Shown here piece after piece: positions 17,191-30,500 of a stretch of 64,000 nucleotides of DNA (its first letter is position 1; each line of letters begins with the position of its first letter). The stretch spans positions 16,661,001 to 16,725,000 of the forward strand of contig NC_061779.1 of NCBI RefSeq assembly GCF_022458985.1, given 5' to 3'. The position numbers and the translations under genes are program-made. The DNA comes from Mugil cephalus (lineage: Eukaryota; Chordata; Actinopteri; Mugiliformes; Mugilidae). Below the pieces are notes generated by a model that was not told the origin of the DNA, did no database searches, and saw only the letters and a program-made list of their open reading frames with translations.

Positions 17191-20100
17191 CTCTGCTTTC
17201 TTTTCCCGTTTTCTTACAAAATATTCTCCACTGTCTGAAACCTGAAGTCTGTGTTCTCACTTGTCCTGAGTGTCATGAAACCACCTCCATCCTTTGAGGT
17301 TTTCACCAACAGTGAAAACATCGGAAATTTTTATTTGTCATGCCTTTACGTCACTGCGTTTGTTGCTGGCACCACGAGTGGCTGTCCCTTCAAGTGGCCC
17401 CGGTTAATTGGCGTCTGAAGTCTGTCACTGCCTCAAACGTCCATCTGGAAGCAATCTGCTCAAGTATGAAATATGTTTGTTTGAGCGCGGCCACAGTCGT
17501 CACTATCTATTTCTATGTCAGTCACAGTCGATGGAGTTTGATATCAATCGCTGTTGTCTCGAGATGCGGAGCTGTTTCGTCATTTTCCTAAAAGTGGACC
17601 CGCAGCTTTGTTTATATGTGTCAAAAAGTTTGCTCTTGGGCCGCTGAAATGCCACGTCCTATTTCAGACACTCTGTTTATGGGAGGAGAGTTATTTTGAA
17701 TTCCAGGAAAAGGCATTAAGGTCGGCCTCCGGGGTCACACACACAAATGATCTGTCAGGCTGTTTTTAATTTGCTGTGCCCTGTATTTAATATTCTGGAT
17801 GCCTTCTCTAGTGTTCTGTGAATTTCTGTTTTGTTTTTGTTTTTTTCTTTTTTGTTTAACTGCTGCTTATTCCAACCAACGTCTGCAACAACCACAAAGC
17901 GACTGCCAGGAGCATGCCCACTTTTTACAGAGATAATGTCTGCAGATTCTAGGGAGCCAGATGGGCTGCTATGGGCGCAACTGGGTGTGATTTCCTCTGT
18001 CTGGTTTTCCTCACAGTCCAGCTTCCCCTGAGGGACCCCTTTTTAAAAACAGCTCTCCGTAGCTCAGCCCAGAGCAGACCAACCCCTCAATAACCCTGAG
18101 CTGCAGGAGCTCCGAGCGCAGAGTAACCCTATATGTCTATACAGCTCTTAATTTCCAGCGGCATGCTGCAGAGTTTGCAAGATTTGATTAACAGATTTGG
18201 TTAGAATTTCCTTCCACTGTGCAAGTTAAGGCAAAACATCTCGCAGAGCCTCTCATAAGCAAGCCGCCCGTCCTACTTCATTTTGTCTTTTTTGGCTCAC
18301 AGCATTAATTCCAGCTACAGACAAATATTTTTTTCTTTTTTTTTTTTCTGTTTCCCCGACGCCTTCGAGCGTGGAGGCCTGAGCCCGGAGCATGCTGTTA
18401 GAAGAATGTATGCTCCTCTCTGACATATTTTAAGGACAAACAAAGAAAGGTCAGGAATGTAGACCTGAGTTGACCTGAGAAGACTCTGTGCACAAAGCCT
18501 GAAAACCAGCAGCCTCAGTAGTGTCATTGTTAGAAAGCAGAGTTAGAGAGCTGTTACACACTATATCCGCTACTAGTCCTACTATTGAACACTGCAACGC
18601 CACTACTAACAATCTTATCACTCAGCTACTGTTGATATGTTTTTTCTTACCTTGTTCGGTGAAAATACAAAGAATAGTTGTGAACTAAGCTTTTTCAACT
18701 CCTCAACAACTGACAAAACTCTAATTAAAAGTCTGTCCTTTGCTGTGAGGTGGGATTGAAAGTTGTGAACAGTAATTGCAAGTAGACCTTGCATTGAGAA
18801 TTGTTTGTAAAAGTACGCTTATACTCAAGTATTGATTTATATCTTGTTTCCAATATAACACAGGCCTGTTGATACAGTCTAATATGCACACAAAGGACAA
18901 CATACTATTTTGAAGTTTTACTTCCTTTACCAATAACTTACTTAGAAGTAAAACTTTACTTTACCAAAAGTAGTATTATATGCTCTTGATATAGAATGAT
19001 CATTTATAATATCACAGTTGTCAAAGCTGGAGCTAATCTTAGCTACTTGATATGCTATTAGACTGCTTAATCTATAATAAAACATAAAAATATAAGCGTT
19101 GGTTATAGTCTAATGTATTTATGTGACATGTAATAATCTGTGAAATATTTGGTTTGAGTGAAGTCAGATAAATAATGACAAATAAAAAGTCAGTTAAAGG
19201 TGTACACAGCTGATTTATACATATAAGGGAATCCTTTCCTTCATTTATCTGACGTAGCAGTAGTAACTTTGTAGAACGGTGTTTTCCTTCCAAAACATAC
19301 TTTGAGGGCACTTGTAGTCTATAAACCAGCTAAGTGTTCGTAGAGTAATTAGACCACCTACGAAGTTAAAGGACCTTTTAATGATGTGGGCACATACAGG
19401 CTATGTAGGGTCTTGCACTTTGTTGCCAGATGGGGGAACGCTTTTAAAGAACAATTTTTTCACAGTGAGTTTTGACATGTAAATACATCTACTGCTAAAT
19501 GATTAGTTTGTTCACATCTAAATGTGTTCAGGGTGTTGATTTACTGTTGCAAGGCACCAAAACGAAGGATACTGTATTTCATTTTAAGCATGTCAAAACG
19601 TCTTTATTACAGGTTTATTTCTGTTATTTTTTGAATACACAGTATGTCATACTGTGATCTGATGTCTACACAAACACCGTCTCCATTGCCCACTTTGGGT
19701 ACAGCTTGGGTTTATGTTAAAATTTCAGCTGCACATAATCATTGATGATCAGATTGAGCAATGCAGTAGTACAGAGGAGACACTGATCAGAGAAACCTCA
19801 GGAAATAAGTGAAGCCAGCACTAGATGCCAGAGTGATTTCATTCTCATAGAAGTTGTGGCAAAGTAATTACAGCTCACAGTATGCGTGTTTTCAATGGAA
19901 CAAAAGATATTTGATTTGATCAATTAGATACAATTGTAAATCTGTGCAGTGGTCAGTAATTAATTCTTTTTTTTTTTTTTAATATTTCACAAATGTTTAT
20001 AAAGGGAATCACTCTAATGCACAGTGGTAAATCACATCATTATTTGTGGTCGATTTTATTCGGACTGATTTATTTTTGTCAGTTATATCACTCGGTTTGG

Positions 20101-20440
20101 TCACTGACTTTTGCACATTGCAGTGCTCAGAAGTGGTTGCGTAAAACAGAGCCTTCCAAGTGGCCCCTCGTAGCGTTAATAAAAACATAGTCAGCTGCTT
20201 TTTTTAAGACGGTGTCGTAAAGTTCTGACTCCATTAGCGGGCCCCTGTGCCTGCAGTCACACCAGTGAGCACGTAACATAAGACGACCACAGAGACATTT
20301 ATATGATGGCTGTTCAGTGTGCCAGGCAGGAAAAAGTAAGTAGTTTGCATGTCTGTTTTATTTTTCAAAAATATCTGGGGGGGGGGGGGGGGGGGGGACC
20401 TCAAGAACAACAAAACATTTCCCTCAAACACAGTTTGGTC
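17191..20440. other. Intergenic region between fibin and tmem178b
   Basis: No gene recognised. A CTCF-like motif (GCCAGATGGGGGAACG) lies at 19425-19440, and a pure G run of 21 at 20377-20397. The right end probably grades into the tmem178b 3'UTR; a minus-strand AATAAA lies at 20357-20362. Confidence 0.5.
20377..20397. repeat. Poly(G) homopolymer, 21 bp
   Basis: Uninterrupted run of 21 G. On the minus strand it would be a C run near the end of the tmem178b transcript. Its length is likely polymorphic or prone to sequencing error. Confidence 0.9.
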
Positions 20441-20965
20441 TTAATGCTCATATTTTTCCTTGAATAAACACAAATGCATCTGCATACATACAATTCAAAA
20501 AGTACATGTACATATCTTGTTTTGAATGGATACATAATGATACACAGTTGCCCTTTGAAGTGTGACAGTACACATCCATGGTTTGATTTTTCAATACAGG
20601 TTTCAAAGTTGTGCTATTGATCTTCTGCCAGCGTTTCTTTTTCTCATTTTTTCCCCCCCAAAAAAACTAGCAGACTTTACAGTACAGGAAGAAAATGTTA
20701 TATTCTTCACTTGAAGAGCAAGCAATGACACTGAACAGTTCATTCATAAAGAGGGACAGAAAAAAAAGCACCAGAAGAACTGAAATATTCAGTCAAATGT
20801 CGCCTCTTCTTCATTTTCATGTGAGTAAGAGCCATTGTCCCGTGCTTTCTCTGGCTTTGTGAAGGCTCTGTCTGCTCCGATGTCCCTGGGTAAAACTGTC
20901 TCTGGAACAGGCCTTATCACTGTTTCAGGATGAGACAGGTGTCTGCTAAGACGTGCCGCTCCCTG

Positions 20966-22553
<1,588 letters not shown>

Positions 22554-22682
22554 GTCCCATGCGTCTCTCGCCTCGGTGCCGTGATGATTCCGCGGGACAG
22601 CAGGACTCCGATCCTGGCTGCTGCTGCCGCCGCCGCCGCCGCTGCTACTGTCAGTGTCTGAGGTGTGGAGGAAATTCGGCAA

Positions 22683-24105
22683 TAAATGGGAATCTGAGAT
22701 GTAGGTAAATCACCAGAGCCCTCATTTCCCTTATTTGCCGACCATTTCAGAAAAGACACAAATTCCGGGGAGGAAGATAAAACACTGGGGCCTCGGTGAG
22801 GTATTTTGGTTGTCTCCTCAAAGCCTCTGAACTCAGTCTAGCCTAGATACTGGCCACTCCAACATCTCTGACCAGTAGATGGAGACAGAGCAAATACTTG
22901 AAAGCACAGCCAGCCCCAAAGCTGCACCTACTGTAAATCATCATCTGTAGGGAAGCACCGACTGAGCTTGCCAAGTCATACAAGATGAGCTTCCCTCCCC
23001 GTTTTTAATAAAACATCTCTCCTATCACCTCTAAAGTGTGAAACCCCAAACGGTTGACCATATCAAACCCCACACACGGCCTCCTTTTAGCTGTGTAGTA
23101 TACAGGAAACTGTTTCATCACATCCAGCAGATTGCCTCTGGTAAGTTTCCATCCCAACAGAGCCAAACTAATCATAGCGGGTTTTTTTTTTTCATTGTGT
23201 AATTCCGACAGAAGCCATGAAAACATTTGCACAAATGTCAAAAGGTGGTTCTAATGTGTCCCAGTATGACTTTGTGTTAAGGATTGGTTTGACATTTTTT
23301 AAAAGATTTTTTTGATGGGTAAATATTACAACACAAACAAGTTATAGAGACGAAGTAGACTAAGTTATGTTTTCACTGGTTTCATTCTCATGGTCAGTAC
23401 TTCCTCAATGGAGACCACAAAAGAGGAACATGCCTGAATCCAGACTTCACTTTTGGTTTCTGCCTCTGCATGCAGTGGCTATAAAAAAAATCCTGCATGA
23501 ATAAATCATACTGGGGATTTGCTCTGATTGAGAACGTGCAAAAAAGCTTGTGAAACGTGATTGTTAAGTTACAAAGTGTGGCTCTGCATTTAGGCCTTAC
23601 TCAGTTAACTCACTGTTAAATGGGAGTTGCTGATCACATCCATCAACATCACTTGAACTGATAATGTGGGAGAGTTGAAGCATGCAAGTGAAAACAAACA
23701 AATACGTGAGGTGCAATCTTCCACCCTCAGTGCATCTATTTTAAGAGTGCAACTTTTTTTGCACTAGTATATGTACATGTTTTATACATGGCTCAAAGTG
23801 TTCTCCTTTACAATGAAACTTATAAAATACTTATTTTTTGTTTTTGTAAAAATTTAAAGGAAATTTATTAGACAAGCAGGAAACACGTATATGACACTGT
23901 CATCAGGAACTAGCTGATCATATGAATTTGACAACTGGATGTTATGAAGGCAGACTGCGTATGGTCCAGCTTATTTCTGACTTTCAGTTCCCATTTGTCT
24001 GTGGAAGTCGGCAATGTGGCGTTTTTCTCAGTGAGGCAATAACAAAAAGTTAACTTTTATCCCAAACTTAAAGAACCAAGAATCTCATGCTGCCTTATTT
24101 ACACG
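22683..24105. other. Intergenic region between tmem178b and spi1
   Basis: This region separates divergent genes and should hold both promoters. A CTCF-like motif (ACCAGTAGATGGAGAC) is at 22871-22886. A minus-strand GAGGAAGT, resembling a PU-box, lies near 23399-23406 and could be an autoregulatory site for spi1, but a single short match is weak evidence. No open frame of interest was found. Confidence 0.45.
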
Positions 24106-26299
24106 ATGGACGGCTATGTCATATCTTCTGTAAGTGCTGCTACTTTATTGTTTCTGTTTTCAAATGTAAGACATTGGTCACAGTTTGTGACATTATTGGC
24201 AGGATTCCAGTTACATTTAAAAGTTCTTCTTAAGACCAAGGTGGGACTTTGGTTTTTTATTTATTATCTGATATGAGTAGTTTTGTTTTTGTTTAAAAAG
24301 GTAAAATGTATTTGATGAGGACATCGACGCCTTTATTAATAAACCACCTTTATTGTTTGGATTACTACTTTATTCTCTTTATTTTTCTCTCTTCACCTTA
24401 AAAGCAACACAAACTAAATATTTGTTGACTTCACATATTGGGAACAATTTATAAAAGGAACAACTAATGGACAAAGAGCCTTTAAACTTTTAGTTTCTCA
24501 GAAGACTACGTCTAATTTTTCCCTCCCAAAGGCCTCAGAGGAAATTATTCCAAACCAGCCAGAAAATTATCGACCACACGTAGAGCTGTACCCGTACCTC
24601 AGTAGTGTGGAGGAGATTTATGACGGTGAGAAGACTGGATTTACGTGTTTAAAAAAAAAAAATAGTGATCAAACATTACACGCTGCTTAATCCTGTGTGA
24701 CTTTTCAGACCCTAGATGGGCCTTCCACACGGAGAGGGTCCAGCCACCTGACTTTGAAAATTCCTCCGTGAATCAACTCACAGAGCTCCAGGCTGTGTCT
24801 CCACAACAGCTGATACCGCCGTACCGCTACAGCAGTGAGTCTCTGCCCCTTCAACTGGACCCTTCACTGGCTCCCCTCTCTGTGTCACCACAAGTAAGTC
24901 CACGTGTGGAGGTTTATCAAGAGTAACAACATTATGTCAATTTACTACCTGACGTGACACTGTCAATGACAATGTGTAAAGTCTGTTTGCTCACCATACA
25001 CCTTCAAGTGATGAGACATTAGTGGTTGTGTAAGGACTGGAAAGGTAAGAGGACATTTACAAGACAAGCGAAAGGTTTGATAATTATTCAAAGTATCATT
25101 GGGTGAGTTTGGTATTAATGTACATGTTAGAGGCCATAGCCATAGCAAAAGATTTGATTTTACTTCAATTGGCTTAAAGCGTTAATAAGGGCAACATTTC
25201 CATTGTTGATGAAGCGTTACCTTTCCTAATAATGCATGTGGAAAACATGTATTAAAATTTTAAAGCGCCGCCTTAAACCAATGAGTTGTTTCATAAACTT
25301 TGCTGATAGATTAATTGATACATCGACTAATATTTCAGACCTAATGTGAATATACAGTATATAAGCATGTGGACATGTAAAATCCAACCGTGTAATGTGT
25401 TTCTTAAGAATCCGTCTATTGCTGAGTCGACATGAAAATACCAGGGAATTTAGGTGATTTAGAGCATTAGTGTAGCATTAATTTAAATGCAGTTTTATGC
25501 CCACAAAAACAACACACAATGTGGACAGTGAAGGTTATTTTCACGTAAATGTCATCTACACCTCGTGGTATTGCAGAACATGGACTTCTATTTTGGCAGA
25601 GTAACTTCCTGTTTTGCACAATGAAAATGTCAGATAGTGAATCACTGCAAAAAAAAAAAAAAAAAAAAAAACTTAAAAAAAAAATTTAGCTTTGTCCCTT
25701 TACTGGGTAAACTTCAACTTGTTTTAAATTTCTTTTAAAGATCCCATATTACACCCAATCCGTGTGCTACCAGTACCAGCCCTCGGCCTCTCCGGGAAAT
25801 TGCAACTCGGAGGAGGATCAAAGAGGAATCAGTCCCCCACTGGAGGTATCAGAGGGGGAGGACGAATATGACGACCATAGACACTCTTCTTTCAGGAAAG
25901 ACACTAGTGAGTATTTCTGATCCAAACTTTCCAGTCACCCCAAAATCTAATGTGAAAAAAAATTTGCAAATGTCCTGTTTTTCCATCTCAGACAACAAGA
26001 AGAAAATACGCCTTTTCCAGTTCCTCCTGGACTTGCTAAGAAATGGTGACATGAGTGAGAGCATCTGGTGGGTGGACCAGGACAAGGGCATCTTCCAGTT
26101 CTCCACAAAACACAAAGAAGCTCTGGCGAGGCACTGGGGTATTCAGAAAGGAAATCGTAAAAGCATGACCTACCAGAAAATGGCTAGAGCTCTGAGGAAC
26201 TATGGTAAAACTGGAGAGATCAAAAAAGTGAAGAAGAAGCTGACCTACCAGTTCAGTGAGCAAGTGCTCCGGACCCTCTGTTTACGTCAGTTTCACTGA
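24106..26299 (+). CDS. spi1: ETS transcription factor PU.1 (Spi1)
   Basis: Myeloid/B-lineage ETS transcription factor. Exons: 24106-24129, 24532-24625, 24709-24893, 25741-25906, 25992-26299; total 777 nt, 258 residues, close to the family length of about 260-270. Exon 1 codes only MDGYVISS. The N-terminal acidic activation region has the conserved YPYLSS and FTELQ-like (LTELQAV) motifs; a PEST-like acidic stretch (SEEDQRG to EGEDEYDD) is in exon 4. Exon 5 holds the ETS domain from [19 protein letters not shown] through IWWVDQDKG and the recognition helix [12 protein letters not shown], ending [10 protein letters not shown]. Teleosts have two co-orthologues, spi1a and spi1b. Linkage to cyp19a1b hints at spi1a, since I recall both on zebrafish chromosome 25, but I leave the suffix open. 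Confidence 0.95.
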
Positions 26300-26640
26300 T
26301 AAGAAAACAAAGGCTGTCTTTTATCATGCTGCAATCACTAGCAACCCTAATTTTTATTTGCTTGTTAATTTGCAATTTCAGTTTGTCTTTCTATGAGTAT
26401 CCTTATCTATTTATTTGTAATGCCAGTAAGTGTGTTTCCTCTCTGGTATTTGCTCACTTCTGAAACAAACTGTGTATAATCATAAGGGACTGCTTATCAG
26501 CGACAGCTAAAAAAAAAAAAAAAAAAAAAAAATCAGATGTGTCTGCATGAAATACGTGTACCTTTCTGAATGTGCGTGAATAAATATTACACTGTATTAT
26601 TTTTGTCAAATTATTCAAACAAGATCCAACTTTATTAATC
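26300..26640 (+). other. spi1: spi1 3'UTR
   Basis: Sequence after the spi1 stop, with an A run near 26510-26532 and an AATAAA signal at 26579-26584. No coding potential was seen. Confidence 0.5.
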
Positions 26641-27400
26641 CACATGATATGCATAGATGATGTTCAAGGTAAAGAGAGTAAAACCACAACATACTTAAAA
26701 ATATTAAGGATTTCAAAGTATATTCTTTTTGTAAGAACCATTGTCTAATGGACTAATCACCACTGTACACTATTTTAGCATTAGTGAAAAGTAGAGTATG
26801 CATTGCACTATTTACAGTAGTGCTGCAGATTGATATTGATACATGATATTGAAAATAAGATGTAAATGATATTAAGGAAGTCGTATTTATTGTAAATTGA
26901 GTATGCTTACTATGAATCAAATCCATCTTAAATGATGACAAACCGTACTCTGGCTCACGATGTAGGTACACTATGTGTGCATGAGATCTTTTGTGTTTTG
27001 AGTAGTAGAGGAGGAATATATGGAAACAAATAAAATTTTTTTTTTTTTTTTAGCCTTCTTTAACACCTTGATAGGGAAAGCAAGATAAAATTAAGACACG
27101 CAATAATGTCCCTCGCGCAGAGCAAATAATACAGCACAGCTGGAGACATTAGAAGTAATCATTTGCAACCTTGAAATTTTATAGTTCATGTTACAGTTCA
27201 AACAAACACAGTAAAAACTACAGCGGACAAAATGAAGGACAAGCAAAACTGACACGAGAGAACAAAAATAAACCAGACAGGCTGATATTGTTGAAAATGG
27301 TGATTGGACTATGAACATAAAACGATGGGCGGAGCTTCAGCCATGGCTTTTTCTAACGTTAGGGCTTTTTTCAAAGATCGCAAAGGGCAACAACTTCCGC
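26641..27400. other. Intergenic region between spi1 and prc1
   Basis: AT-rich, with no recognisable gene. It has a T run near 27038-27050 and grades into the GC-richer prc1 promoter after about 27330. Confidence 0.5.
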
Positions 27401-27458
27401 TGACGTCACCCGAATCGGCCAATCAGAGGTCGGACGTGGATTCGGTGCAAAATTCAAA
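27401..27458 (+). promoter_or_regulatory. prc1: prc1 promoter: CRE, CCAAT box and CHR-like site
   Basis: A perfect CRE (TGACGTCA, 27401-27408), a CCAAT box (GGCCAATCAG, 27417-27426) and TTCAAA (27453-27458, reverse complement of the CHR core TTTGAA) lie within 60 bp, about 135-195 bp upstream of the prc1 start codon. CCAAT plus CHR about 30 bp apart is the known layout of G2/M genes regulated by NF-Y and MuvB/B-MYB, which suits a cytokinesis gene. Function is inferred from motifs only. Confidence 0.55.
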
Positions 27459-27593
27459 CGGGATCGAAACGAACGGGTAGTCAGACACCGCGACACTAAC
27501 CCAATTAGTTATTTGTTTCTTTTTACGAGTAGATAGGGCACCTGTGCGTTAAATAGGGTTGTTTTAAATATACTTGTGCTCGGCGGCGACGAC

Positions 27594-30500
27594 ATGAGAG
27601 TGAGGTTAGTACTTAAATGTTTTTTATTAATAATTTGTATAGGCGAGCGTCCTGATTTGGGATAAAGCTAGCAGCTCGTTTACTGTGAGCTGACGCAGTT
27701 TGTAGCACACGCATAGACGAGGCAGACGTCTGTGTGTGGAGCAATGACTAACTCTGAACGGTATTCATTATCTTTTTGTTAGTCTTATTAAGTCTTTGAC
27801 TGGTATTTTACAAGTTACAACTAATGCTACAATAGCACCGTCGGCTACTAACTAGCTAACAGCGTCCTCGGTCGATGAAGGGGCTGTGGCGTCTGTCGTT
27901 AGCTCTCTGAGGTCAAATTAAATGTTAATGTGGGACTATTTTAAAACCCTCGCAACACTAACCTCGTTTTCTTTTGTTTGCCTTTCTTCCAGTGAAGTCC
28001 ACGCAGCAGAGTCTGTTGCCTACCTGAACAGAGCACTGGTCAGGTTACAGGATATCTGGGAAGAGATAGGGATTCCTGAAGAGCAGCGTCTTCAGAGAAC
28101 CAACGATGTCCACAAGCACATCAAAGTGAGTCCCACATCGATGCAAATTAAATTCAGTCCTTTGGCTTCACAGAAATAATCCAATTACAACTAATTGGGG
28201 TTTCCTTGCCTGCAGGGTTTGCTGGATCTTATGATTGCCGAAGAAGAGGAGCTCAAGAAGCGATTACTGAAAAGCATCGAGTCCTATCGTTTGGAGCTGA
28301 ACAATTTGTGCACTGAACTTCAGCTTCCCCCCTTTGAGGTGCAGTGGCATTTAAGACACATCTCATTGTTTCCTCATATATATCTGGAAACCCCCCCCAT
28401 CTGACTTGTAAATTGTTTGATTTCGTTGCAGGACGAGGATGGCTGCACCATGTTGCAGGTGGAGAAGAACAGCCGCACGCGCCTGGAGGTGCTGAAGGAG
28501 CGCAAGAAGCAAAGAATGGAGGAACTTGACGGCCTTGTCGCCAAAGACCGCGAGCTGTGTGACATTATGTGCACTACTCCCTTCTGCATTGATCACAACT
28601 CTGTCCCGTCGACACAGCAGCTAGAGTCCTTTCAAGCCTACCTTGCAGATCTGACTAAAGAAAAGGTGCTGCTGACATTTTGCTTTTCTTAATTTTTCAC
28701 TTTTGCCCCGCCCTCACCCCACACACACACACACACAGAGTTTTTCTAACGTTACTCATCTTTTCAGAATCGTCGCCATGATGAATTTGTTGGCATCAAA
28801 AAGGAGATCATCGTGTGCATGGATGATCTGGAGCAGCTCCCAGAGACCAGTTTTGAGACGGATGTGATGTGCGAGGACGAGGAGGCATTTTGTTTGTCAA
28901 ATGACAACATTGCTGCTCTTAAGCTACTCCTGAGTCAAGTGAGTTTGGGATGTTTGCATCTAGACGTTTGCTAACCTGCAATATTATGTACGTATGTAAT
29001 GTTGAATTTGATTTTTAATGCTTTCTTTTCAGTTACAAGAACGCAAGGCTGAGAATGAACTCTATTGTTCAGGTTTGCGCACAAAGATACAGGCTCTCTG
29101 GGAAAGGCTTCAGATTCCACAAGAGGAAAGGGAAGGCTTTTCAGAGCACATGTTGACTTCAAAGAAGAAAAACATTGAGGCAGTAAGAAATCTACATTGT
29201 GTGGTCATTTACATTACTAATTGATGCAGTTGTATCTTCAAGCAACGCTAACCCTTCTGTAACAAGCTGTGATAATGGCTGTTCTGTATTTCCAGCTCCA
29301 GGTAGAGTTCCAGCGTCTAGAGGTGCTGAAAATGCACAGCATGAAAAGTGTAATTGAGGCCATCAGAGCAGAGATCGCCCTTTTGTGGGAGAGATGCTTC
29401 TACAGCAAAGAACAGCAGCAAATTTTTGCTCCGTATCATGATGGTGAATATCCATTCTTCAATGACAACACCCTTATAATACATAAACACAGCAAATGTC
29501 ACAAATGTCTCTGTGCTTTACCACCAACAGATGATTTCACAGAAGATCTTCTCAACCTGCACGAGGCTGAGATCAAAACCCTGAAAAAATACTACGAGGA
29601 CCACAAGGAGCTCTTTGAGGGAGTCTCAAAATGGCAAAACAACTGGACCTTGTACTTGGAACTTGATGTGAGTACTGCGTGAAAACCGTCAAAACAAATT
29701 TCTCGTGGTGTGTTAACGCATGTGGATGTTTGTACTTCAATCACAGAGAAAGGCAAACGACCCAGCAAGGTTCAACAACAGGGGCGGGAATCTTCTGAAA
29801 GAAGAGAAGCAGAGAACTGACCTGCAAAAGAGTTTGCCTAAGGTGAATGGATGTTTAGAAGTGTTTGATTGACCTACTGATTAGTTAATAAAACTAGAAG
29901 TAAATAAGAATAGTTATTGTGAGCAGAAAGAATTTCAAGGTCCACTCTTAAGAATAAAACTGTCAAAAGCAAACAAACCACATGACAGACAACTGCAGGT
30001 TTGTTGCATTACTTGTTTTGGCCAGTAGATGGGGATATTAATACTCAGTGTGCAGTTTATTGGCAAGTGATTATTGTGCACTGGATCTTAACTGAGACAT
30101 TTTAGAAAATGATGTAGGCCAACTGCCTAGTCTGTTACAGTGGCACTAAGATTAAATTGTTGTAATTTTTTTTTTCAGCTGGAGAAGGTCCTGAAGGCCC
30201 AAATTGATGCTTGGGAGCAGGAGCACGACAAAGAGTTTATGGTCAACGGGCAGAAATTTCTTGAGTACGTGCAGCAGCAGTGGAATCACCACCACGAGGA
30301 AAAGGAGAAAGAGAAACTTGAACGGGTTTGTTACGGCTTTCATCAAACATTGTACTAAGCGTTTTCCCGGTCGCAAAAGTGTTGTCAGTGTGATTTGTTT
30401 TTGTTTACAAATAGCAAATGAAGAAAACTAAGCAGACACAGGAGGATATGTTGTATGGAACAGCAGTGAGGACACCATCAAAAAGGCGTATAGCGGGAAC

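Noticed and set aside
22554-22682. N-terminal extension of tmem178b from an upstream ATG
   Set aside because: Codes a Ser/Gly repeat absent from family members, which start right before the first membrane span.
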